From positions 1-10,646 of the forward strand of contig DTZQ01000029.1 in assembly GCA_012961305.1 (NCBI GenBank): DNA of 10,646 nucleotides, in the 5' to 3' direction. The DNA comes from Armatimonadota bacterium (GTDB lineage: Bacteria > Armatimonadota > UBA10988 > DTZQ01). The notes under the pieces were generated by a model. It saw only the letters and a program-made list of their open reading frames with translations. It was not told the origin of the DNA and ran no database searches. The position numbers and the translations under genes are program-made. Shown here one piece after another: positions 1 to 5,675 of this stretch (positions within the stretch are counted from its first letter, which is position 1; every line of letters begins with the position of its first letter).

Positions 1-54
1 AGGCAGGGGACTTTGGATCCTCGATCGCAGGTTCGAATCCTGCCGCCCCAGCCA
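1..54 (+). tRNA. tRNA-Gln (anticodon UUG), 3' part; 5' end lies before the window
   Basis: The anticodon arm, T arm, acceptor 3' strand and CCA are visible. The anticodon stem pairs 6-10 with 18-22, with one G-T pair. The 7-nt loop 11-17 places TTG at 13-15, so it reads CAA glutamine codons. A 4-nt variable region follows, then the T stem 27-31/39-43 around the loop TTCGAAT. The acceptor 3' strand is 44-50, the discriminator base is G51 (as is usual for tRNA-Gln), and CCA is encoded at 52-54. The D arm and acceptor 5' strand are cut off by the window edge. Confidence 0.93.
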
Positions 55-64
55 GTTGGTGAGG

Positions 65-81
65 AGGGGAATTAAACCCCT
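65..81 (+). other. Small stem-loop just after the tRNA
   Basis: AGGGG at 65-69 pairs with CCCCT at 77-81 around the A/T-rich loop 70-76. It lies about 10 nt beyond the CCA end. It is too weak, and lacks the T run, to be a terminator. It might contribute to 3'-end processing of the tRNA precursor; that is inference from position only. Confidence 0.3.
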
Positions 82-101
82 TTCGCGGAGGAGAATTTTG
101 G

Positions 102-127
102 GGAACCGCGGTGCGGTTCCTTTTTTT
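102..127 (+). terminator. Intrinsic terminator between tRNA-Gln and rplY
   Basis: GGAACCGC (102-109) and GCGGTTCC (113-120) form a perfect 8-bp GC-rich stem with a 3-nt loop, followed at once by seven T residues (121-127). This is a textbook rho-independent terminator in the plus direction and should end the tRNA transcript. It stops only 19 nt before the rplY start codon, so it could also act as an attenuator for the rplY-pth pair. The reverse direction has no T tail. Confidence 0.85.
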
Positions 128-146
128 GTGGGAAGCGGAGGAGACG

Positions 147-824
147 ATGAAACAGGTAACTTTGCAGGCCCAACGGCGGGAGGCTAAGGGGAAAGGAGGG
201 GCGCGGCAACTGCGCCGCCAGGGTTTCCTGCCAGCCATCATGTACGGGCGACATGTGGAACCCACTCCCCTGCAAATCTCCGAGCGTGACTTCTACCGCC
301 TATTGCAGGCGGCGGGACGCAATGTCTTGGTGAGACTCTCCATTGATGGCGCCGAGCCCCAGGAGCAGTTGACCATTATCAAGGAAATCCAGCGGGAACC
401 GGTCACCCAAACCCTGTTGCATGTGGATTTTCAGGCCATTTCGCCCCAGGAGCCCATTCGCACCACGGTGCCGGTGGAACTGGTGGGCCATCCGGTAGGA
501 GTAACGGCCGGGGGCATCCTGCAACATCGGCTGCGACAGGTGGAAATCGAATGTCTGCCGCTGGAGATTCCGGACCGCATTCAGGTGGACATATCCTCGC
601 TGAACGTGGGCGAGACTTTGACCTTGGCCCAAGTCCCTCTGCCCGAGGGAGTTAAGGTGTTGACTCACCTGGAGGAGCCGGTAGCCCACATTTTGGTTCC
701 GCGCCTGTTGCGAGCGGGCGAAGCGAAAGAAGCAGAGGCAGAAGCAGCCCCCACCGAGGAAGAGGAAGCAAAAGCAGAGGAGGAGGGCGGTGCTGCTGAG
801 GCGGAGGAGAAAGAGACCGAGTAG
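147..824 (+). CDS. rplY: Large ribosomal subunit protein L25, CTC form (bL25)
   Basis: This 225-residue protein matches the long CTC/TL5 type of L25, which binds 5S rRNA in the 50S subunit and is often linked to stress. Residues 1 to about 92 form the L25 domain, with a basic N-terminus (KGKGGARQLRRQGFLPAIMYG). It ends in a typical IKEIQREPVTQTLLHVDF stretch at 78-95. Residues about 100-188 are the beta-rich CTC C-terminal domain (VPVELVG...GVTAGGILQ). The tail 190-225 is almost all Glu, Ala and Lys, as in many CTC proteins. I chose ATG 147 because GGAGG at 137-141 sits 5 nt upstream; an in-frame GTG at 111 falls inside the terminator hairpin. The gene overlaps pth by 35 bp. I see no convincing promoter between the terminator and the start codon. 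Confidence 0.95.
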   Translation: MKQVTLQAQRREAKGKGGARQLRRQGFLPAIMYGRHVEPTPLQISERDFYRLLQAAGRNVLVRLSIDGAEPQEQLTIIKEIQREPVTQTLLHVDFQAISPQEPIRTTVPVELVGHPVGVTAGGILQHRLRQVEIECLPLEIPDRIQVDISSLNVGETLTLAQVPLPEGVKVLTHLEEPVAHILVPRLLRAGEAKEAEAEAAPTEEEEAKAEEEGGAAEAEEKETE

Positions 825-1386
825 CCCCCCCACCAAGTTCATCGTGGGCCTGGGCAACCCCGACCCCGAATACACTTCCACGCGCCACAACGTAGGTTTT
901 CGGGTAGTGGATGAACTGGCGGCGCGGCATGGAGCCCCCCGGCTGCGGCGCCGGTTCCAAGCGCGTGTGACCCAAATTTCTCTGGGCGAGGAACAGGTGT
1001 TATTGTTGCAGCCGCTTACCTACATGAACCGCAGTGGGTTGGCCGTGGCGGCCATGCTGCAGTTTTATCAGGCGTCTCCCCAGGACCTCCTGGTCGTTTG
1101 CGACGACTTTCAACTTCCCCTGGGCAAACTCCGCTTACGGCGGAAAGGCTCGGCCGGAGGGCATCGTGGTCTGCAGTCCATCATTGCCGAACTGGGCACC
1201 CAGGAATTTCCCCGCCTGCGTCTGGGCATCGGTAATCCCGGCGCGCAAGACCCCGTTGAGTACGTCCTCAGTCCCTTCCCCGAGGAGGAGCGGGAAATCA
1301 TCGCCCCGGCCATAGTCCGCGCCGCCGAAGCCTGTGAGGTGTGTATGCGCGAGGGCCTGGAAGCAGCCATGAATCAGTTCAACTGA
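790..1386 (+). CDS. pth: Peptidyl-tRNA hydrolase
   Basis: The enzyme cleaves the ester bond of peptidyl-tRNAs that fall off ribosomes, which recycles tRNA. Family motifs are clear: FIVGLGNPDPEYTSTRHNVGF with the catalytic His at residue 33, TYMNRSG with the substrate-binding Asn at 80, the catalytic Asp at 105 (VVCDDFQLP), and GSAGGHRGLQSI. In that last motif, the Asn of the E. coli enzyme (GGHNGL) is replaced by Arg, a change I believe also occurs in other bacterial lineages. The total of 198 residues is usual. The start is GTG 790, with GGAGG at 779-783 six nt upstream. No ATG or GTG lies nearer to the domain, so the protein gains about 15 basic residues (LLRRRRKRP) before the fold. Those residues are encoded in another frame of the acidic L25 tail. 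Translational coupling with rplY is likely. Confidence 0.94.
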   Translation: MLLRRRRKRPSSPPTKFIVGLGNPDPEYTSTRHNVGFRVVDELAARHGAPRLRRRFQARVTQISLGEEQVLLLQPLTYMNRSGLAVAAMLQFYQASPQDLLVVCDDFQLPLGKLRLRRKGSAGGHRGLQSIIAELGTQEFPRLRLGIGNPGAQDPVEYVLSPFPEEEREIIAPAIVRAAEACEVCMREGLEAAMNQFN

Positions 1387-1393
1387 CCCCCGC

Positions 1394-1422
1394 TTGCAAT
1401 TCCCCCCGTGATGTGTTATAAT
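1394..1422 (+). promoter_or_regulatory. Sigma70-type promoter with extended -10
   Basis: TTGCAA at 1394-1399 is separated by exactly 17 bp from a perfect TATAAT at 1417-1422. TG at 1414-1415 gives an extended -10. Transcription would begin near 1429, giving a leader of about 210 nt before the M48 peptidase start at 1640. It begins 8 bp after the pth stop and is the only strong promoter I see before the four-gene operon ending with purL. Confidence 0.75.
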
Positions 1423-1436
1423 TCCCGTTAAGCGTT

Positions 1437-1450
1437 CAGCCCTCAGTAGA
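1437..1450 (-). repeat. Two degenerate 7-bp repeat units near the transcription start
   Basis: CAGCCCT (1437-1443) and CAGTAGA (1444-1450) lie in tandem. Read on the minus strand they resemble the AGTRCTG heptads found 60-110 bp downstream. They sit just after the predicted transcription start. With only two diverged units, their membership of the family is tentative. Confidence 0.4.
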
Positions 1451-1461
1451 CTTATCTTTTT

Positions 1462-1501
1462 GGGCAATCAGGCAATTGGACAATTGGGCAACGGGGCAAT
1501 C
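1462..1501 (+). repeat. Five tandem 8-bp repeats, consensus GGGCAATT
   Basis: Five units in strict 8-bp register (1462, 1470, 1478, 1486, 1494) follow the consensus GGGCAATT. Each differs from it by one to three bases; the first and fifth are identical. Inverted copies of the same octad occur at 1562-1593, so the two sets form the outer arms of a palindrome. The region is non-coding leader sequence between the promoter and the M48 gene. Confidence 0.8.
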
Positions 1502-1507
1502 TTCGCC

Positions 1508-1563
1508 AGTACTGAGTGCTGAGGACTGGATGCTGAGGAATTTAGTACTCACGACTCAGTCCT
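1508..1563. repeat. Eight 7-bp repeats: direct half then inverted half
   Basis: The units keep 7-bp register from 1508. Four direct units at 1508-1535 follow AGTRCTG, for example AGTGCTG at 1515 and AGGACTG at 1522. A degenerate unit sits at 1536-1542. Three units in opposite orientation occupy 1543-1563; the last is the exact reverse complement of the one at 1522. The halves fold on each other: 1509-1531 pairs with 1540-1562, with four mismatches in 23 positions, around a loop of about 8 nt. Confidence 0.78.
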
Positions 1564-1593
1564 TTTCCCAGTTACCCAATTCTCCAGTTGTTG
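1562..1593 (-). repeat. Four inverted 8-bp repeats closing the palindrome
   Basis: On the minus strand these are four units in 8-bp register related to GGGCAATT, for example GGAGAATT (1578-1585) and GGGTAACT (1570-1577). They pair with the direct octads: 1571-1592 pairs with 1471-1492 over 22 positions, with two mismatches and three G-T pairs. The first unit shares two bases with the last inverted heptad. Confidence 0.72.
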
Positions 1594-1639
1594 TGAGCCA
1601 TAAGGCCCAGGCTGAACGCTTACCAAAGGTGAACTACCC

Positions 1640-3616
1640 ATGCACAACCGGCTGGGTGGATGGGCAGTTATCCTGCTGGTCTGGGGAGTGGCTTTTGCAC
1701 AGGCCCCAGGGGGAGCGGTCAGTTGGGAGACCAAAGTCGAGCGGGAACTGGGCCGGCAGGTGAAATATGCCTTTGAGATGACCGTCGGCCTGACCTACGA
1801 GCCGGTGTTGTTAGACTGGGTGCAGCGGGTTGGAGAGCGGGTGGCTTCTGTGGCCCCACGGCAGGATGTAGACTACGTTTTCTACATTGCTAACACGGAC
1901 GAAGTCAATGCCTTTGCTGCGCCGGGCGGGTTCATTTTCGTGACCCGGGGGCTGTTGGACACCGTGGAGTCCGACGACGAACTGGCCGGAGTGTTGGCCC
2001 ACGAAATTGCCCATGTGTCCGACCACCACAGCCGGCGGCAGATTAAGCGGCAACTGCTGATTTTGGGCGGTTTGGCCCTGCTGGGAGACACTTTGTCAGA
2101 AGATTGGCAAAGGGCGCTGCAAGTGGTGGATTACCTTTTAGCCCTGAAGTTCTCGCGGGATTTGGAACGCCGGGCAGACCGCGACGGGGCCAAGTTCGCG
2201 TACCAGGCGGGTTTCGACCCGGACGGGTTGATTGCCTTTTTCCGGCATCTGTTGGCCCGGGAACCCAAGCGAGCGTCTAAATGGTCGTTTCTGTCCACCC
2301 ATCCGCCTACCCAGGAGCGACTGGAACGGGTGCGCCATTTGCCCTGGTTGGCCGAGGACGACCCGGAGGTGCTGCTAATTACCGGCAACCATTTGTTGAC
2401 CAATCTGCGCCTACGGGCAGCCTTAAACCACTACCGGCGGGCACAGCAACTGCGCCCGGAGGACGCCGAGGTGTGGGCCGGCTTGGCCCGGGTGCACGCT
2501 TTGGCGGGGTTGTGGGAGGAAGCCCGGCGGGAAGCGGAAAAAGCCCTGTCCCTGGACCCGCAAAATGCCTGTGCGCAGGCGGTTCTGGCTGAAGAGAAAC
2601 GGAAAACTAAACGGCCCGCCGAATTGACCGCCCCTCGGCAGGAGGTGGAGAAAGTACGGGCGGAATTGGGAAAGGCCGCCCAAAGGGCCCGGCAGCGGAA
2701 ACGATGGCTGGCCTCCCGGCGGGAGGCCTTTCAGCAACGGTTGAAACGTATCGCCCGCCTGCGGGAAGACAATCGCCTGCTGGACCAGGCCCTGTGGCTG
2801 AAACCCAAGCCGGCTGACCCGGCCTGGCTGCTCTTGGTAGGTCAGGTCAAAGCCCTCATTGAGGAATTGGACAGTGCTCTGTTTCGGGCAGCGAAGGCGA
2901 AGCAGGAGTTGGAACGGGCCTTTGTCCATCTCAACCATTTGGAACAGCAAATGCAGGATGTCCTGCAGCCGGAACTCCCGTCGCGCTGCCCCGCCCGGGC
3001 CGTGGCCGCGGTGCGGCAGGTAATTGACGTCAACTTGGGAGCCCTGCACGAGTTGGCCCGGGGCCTGGACTTGGCCAACGAATCTCTGGGCGAGGTGAAC
3101 CAGGCTACTCGGCTGTTGACGCCCATTCTGGTGGATTTGGTGGACCCGTATCTGGCTTCGCCCAACCGGGTGGCCTGGGGCCGATTCGCCGCGGTGGAAG
3201 CGGCCCTTTACGCGGCCTCCAAGTACACCGCGGCGGCCAAACGTCACAGTTGGGAGGGAATTTCCCTCATCAGCCAGGCCCAATGTCGCTACTTACAAGC
3301 CCTGCTGAGCCTGCGCCAGGGCTGTGGCTCTCAAGCAGAACAACGGTTGGCCGTGGATTTGGCTGCCCGCTGGTTGGGCGTGTCTCCTGAACAGGTACGC
3401 TATGTGCAGGAGTTGGGACACCCCTACGGGGAAGCGGTAGTGCTGATTTTCCTGCAACGCCAGCGGGATTGGACCATCGCCCAATTGGAAGCCCATCGCC
3501 AGGCCGGAGAGACCTGGTTGGACGTAGCGGCCCGGCTGAAGGTGGACTTGGATGCCCTGCGCATCACGCTTGCCCTGTTGCTCCGACACCTGGACGAAGT
3601 GAGGGTCGCATCATGA
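1640..3616 (+). CDS. Secreted M48-family zinc metallopeptidase with TPR and long helical C-terminal region
   Basis: The 658-residue protein starts with a signal peptide (hydrophobic residues 8-20, probable cleavage near AFAQA at 18-22), so it should act outside the cytoplasmic membrane. The peptidase domain covers about 28-235. HEIAH at 121-125 gives two zinc His and the catalytic Glu; ERRAD at 176-180 gives the third ligand, Glu176; STHPPTQERLERV at 219-231 is the family's C-terminal motif. A TPR pair follows at about 256-318. Charged helical and coiled-coil sequence covers about 330-450. A helical region without a family I recognise reaches the end, with Tyr-Gly-Glu (596-598) and GETWLDVAARLKV (623-635) near the C-terminus. 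M48 plus TPR recalls BepA-like envelope quality-control proteases, but this tail is much longer. The start ATG has an AAAGGTGA-like site about 8 nt upstream. The stop overlaps the next ATG (ATGA). Confidence 0.9.
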   Translation: MHNRLGGWAVILLVWGVAFAQAPGGAVSWETKVERELGRQVKYAFEMTVGLTYEPVLLDWVQRVGERVASVAPRQDVDYVFYIANTDEVNAFAAPGGFIFVTRGLLDTVESDDELAGVLAHEIAHVSDHHSRRQIKRQLLILGGLALLGDTLSEDWQRALQVVDYLLALKFSRDLERRADRDGAKFAYQAGFDPDGLIAFFRHLLAREPKRASKWSFLSTHPPTQERLERVRHLPWLAEDDPEVLLITGNHLLTNLRLRAALNHYRRAQQLRPEDAEVWAGLARVHALAGLWEEARREAEKALSLDPQNACAQAVLAEEKRKTKRPAELTAPRQEVEKVRAELGKAAQRARQRKRWLASRREAFQQRLKRIARLREDNRLLDQALWLKPKPADPAWLLLVGQVKALIEELDSALFRAAKAKQELERAFVHLNHLEQQMQDVLQPELPSRCPARAVAAVRQVIDVNLGALHELARGLDLANESLGEVNQATRLLTPILVDLVDPYLASPNRVAWGRFAAVEAALYAASKYTAAAKRHSWEGISLISQAQCRYLQALLSLRQGCGSQAEQRLAVDLAARWLGVSPEQVRYVQELGHPYGEAVVLIFLQRQRDWTIAQLEAHRQAGETWLDVAARLKVDLDALRITLALLLRHLDEVRVAS

Positions 3617-4344
3617 AGTATGGGCTCATCTCCGATATACATGCCAACTGGGAAGCCTTGGAAGCGGTGTTAGAGGCGCTGGGGGAGGTAGATGCTTATC
3701 TGTGCTTGGGGGACGTAGTAGGCTACGGCGCTAACCCCAACGAGTGTTGTGAACGGGTGCGGGAGTTGGGATGTACCACGATTATCGGCAACCACGACGA
3801 GGCGGCTTTGGGGCGGATGGATTTGAACTGGTTTAACCCCTATGCCCGGGCGGCAGTGGAGTGGACTATGGCGGCCTTAACGCCGGAGAATCGGAAGTTC
3901 CTGGAATCTCTGCCCGCGACGGCAGAGGTGGATGACTTCCTGCTCGTCCACGGCGCCCTGCCGGACCCTTGGATGTACATAACTTCGCCGCTGGAGGCCC
4001 TGCTCACCTTCCAAAACATGGAACCGGACCTGTGTTTTATCGGCCATACCCACGTGGCTGAGTATTACTATGTGGAAAAAAATCAGGGCAGTTTCCCCTC
4101 CCAGGTGAGCCTTCGGCGCGGCGGCACTGTACAGGTTACCCCAGAGCGACGGTTCATCGTCAACTGCGGGGGAGTGGGACAACCCCGGGATGGTAATCCC
4201 CAGGCCGCGGCCGGGATATACGATACGGAGACGCGAGAAGTCGAAGTCCTGCGGGTGGACTACGACCTCCCGACCGCCCAGCGGAAAATTCGAGCGGCTG
4301 GTCTGCCGAGCATTCTGGCCGACCGCCTGGCCTTTGGACGCTAA
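3613..4344 (+). CDS. Metallophosphoesterase, calcineurin-like (YfcE/MJ0936-type) family
   Basis: The 243-residue cytoplasmic protein carries the full set of two-metal phosphoesterase motifs: DIH at 8-10, GDVVGYG at 33-39, GNHD at 59-62, the lone His of LVHG at 113, and GHTH at 144-147. The late motif VNCGGVGQPRDGNP (183-196) is typical of the small Metallophos_2 proteins. These hydrolyse phosphodiesters or phosphomonoesters; the real substrate cannot be read from the sequence. ATG 3613 overlaps the M48 stop and has GAGGG at 3601-3605 seven nt upstream, so translation is coupled. A longer in-frame extension back to 3469 lies wholly inside the M48 gene and is not credible. The stop TAA is followed one base later by the folC ATG. 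Confidence 0.92.
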   Translation: MKYGLISDIHANWEALEAVLEALGEVDAYLCLGDVVGYGANPNECCERVRELGCTTIIGNHDEAALGRMDLNWFNPYARAAVEWTMAALTPENRKFLESLPATAEVDDFLLVHGALPDPWMYITSPLEALLTFQNMEPDLCFIGHTHVAEYYYVEKNQGSFPSQVSLRRGGTVQVTPERRFIVNCGGVGQPRDGNPQAAAGIYDTETREVEVLRVDYDLPTAQRKIRAAGLPSILADRLAFGR

Positions 4345-4345
4345 T

Positions 4346-5674
4346 ATGACTTACGACCAGGCTGTTGCCTATTTGAACCAGTTCATCAATTGGGAGCCCC
4401 GTCTGCATCAAGTGCGGTGGGAGGACTTCAAACTCGACCGAATGTGGAGGCTGATAGAGCTCCTGGGCCAGCCGCAGGAGGCCTTTCCTTCCCTGCACGT
4501 GGCTGGCACTAAGGGTAAAGGTTCAACCGCGGCCATGATGGCCTCCCTCTTGCAGGCCGCGGACTATCGGGTGGGGCTTTTCACTTCGCCGCATTTGGTG
4601 AACTTTCGGGAGCGCATTCGTTGCCAGGGGGAGAAAATACCGCCGAAGGTCCTGGCCGAACTGGTGGCTGGTCGGCTGCGGCCCGCCGTAGAGGAGTACC
4701 AGCGCAATCCGGAGCACGGAGACCTAACCTTTTTCGAACTCTACACCGCCCTGGCCTTTCTCTACTTTGCGGCGCGGGAGGTGGACTTCGCCGTGGTGGA
4801 AGTCGGGTTGGGCGGACGGTTGGATGCGACTAATGTGCTCCAACCGCAGGTGGTAGTGCTGACGGCCATCAGTTACGACCACACCGACCTTTTGGGTTCG
4901 ACCCTGACGGCCATCGCCCAGGAGAAAGCGGGGGTAATTAAGCCAGGCGTGCCCGTTGTCTGCGCCCCCCAGCCGGCCGAGGCCCAGGCGGTGTTCCAAA
5001 AAGCCTGTACGGAGCGGGAGGCCCCGCTGATACAGGTACCAGAGAGCGCGGTGACCCGGCGCCGCCTGCGGAGCGGCGGCCAGGAGTTAGACTTGCAGAC
5101 GACCAACGGGCGCAAGTTCGCCGGCCTCACCCTGCCCCTGCTGGGACGCCACCAGGCCATAAATGCGGCGGTGGCCGTGGAGGCCGTTTGCCAACTGGCA
5201 GCCACCGGAGCGGAAATCAAGGAAGAGGCCGTTCGTCGAGGGCTGGCCCAGGTGAATTGGCCGGGACGGCTGCAAGTGGTGCGCGAACAACCGTGGCTGG
5301 TGCTGGATGGGGCCCACAATGGGGCCTCAGCCGCCTGTCTGCGCCAGGCCCTGCGGGAGGCCTTCCCCTACCAACGATTGTGGCTCATCCTGGGCACCTC
5401 GGTGGAGAAGGATGTAGGAGCCATCGCAGCCGAGATTTGCCCCTGGGCCTACGAAACCATCGCCACCCAGGTGCCCAACCTGTTCCGGGCGGCTTCCGCA
5501 GAGCAGGTAGCGGCCCAGGCCGCGCCCTACTGCCGCCGCTTGCGTCAGGAACCCAATGTGGCTGCGGCCCTCCGATATGCCCTGGGCCAGGCGGCGGAGA
5601 AAGACCTGGTTTGCGTCACCGGTTCCCTGTACTTAGTCGGCGAGGCCCTACAAGTGTTGGGGGTGGAGGTGTAG
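4346..5674 (+). CDS. folC: Bifunctional folylpolyglutamate synthase / dihydrofolate synthase
   Basis: FolC adds glutamate to dihydropteroate and/or to reduced folates with ATP, producing the polyglutamylated folates that cells retain. The 442 residues are the normal length. It is a Mur-ligase-fold enzyme: the P-loop is GTKGKGST at 54-61, followed by SPHLVNFRERI at 81-91, TFFE at 128-131, EVGLGGRLDATN at 152-163, the SYDHTDLLG stretch at 176-184 and EKAGVIKPG at 193-201. In the C-terminal domain LLGRHQAINAAVAV, WPGRLQVV and LVLDGAHNGAS are all present. I chose ATG 4346 because it begins the conserved N-terminus and lies one base after the previous stop. An in-frame start at 4190 would sit inside the phosphoesterase gene. 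Its own Shine-Dalgarno is weak, which suggests coupling. Whether both activities are present cannot be told from the motifs. Confidence 0.93.
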   Translation: MTYDQAVAYLNQFINWEPRLHQVRWEDFKLDRMWRLIELLGQPQEAFPSLHVAGTKGKGSTAAMMASLLQAADYRVGLFTSPHLVNFRERIRCQGEKIPPKVLAELVAGRLRPAVEEYQRNPEHGDLTFFELYTALAFLYFAAREVDFAVVEVGLGGRLDATNVLQPQVVVLTAISYDHTDLLGSTLTAIAQEKAGVIKPGVPVVCAPQPAEAQAVFQKACTEREAPLIQVPESAVTRRRLRSGGQELDLQTTNGRKFAGLTLPLLGRHQAINAAVAVEAVCQLAATGAEIKEEAVRRGLAQVNWPGRLQVVREQPWLVLDGAHNGASAACLRQALREAFPYQRLWLILGTSVEKDVGAIAAEICPWAYETIATQVPNLFRAASAEQVAAQAAPYCRRLRQEPNVAAALRYALGQAAEKDLVCVTGSLYLVGEALQVLGVEV

Positions 5675-5675
5675 G

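Noticed and set aside
1029..1200. Arg in place of the E. coli Asn in the Pth GGHNGL motif as an inactivating change
   Set aside because: The catalytic His and Asp and the rest of the fold motifs are intact, and I recall Lys or Arg at this place in other bacterial Pth proteins, so loss of function is not supported.
1476..1763. 95-codon open frame running through the repeats into the M48 gene
   Set aside because: Its first half is repeat sequence and its second half is the M48 signal-peptide region in another frame. It has no ribosome site and matches no family I know.
2710..2728. Perfect 8-bp stem with a 3-nt loop (GGCCTCCC...GGGAGGCC) inside the M48 gene
   Set aside because: It lies in coding sequence, has no T run after it, and such GC-rich pairs are expected by chance with Arg/Ala-rich codons.
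2423..3283. 286-codon minus-strand open frame inside the M48 gene
   Set aside because: It is a mirror of a GC-rich coding region. It is rich in Gly, Arg, Gln and Pro, has no motifs, and lies fully under a well-supported plus-strand gene.
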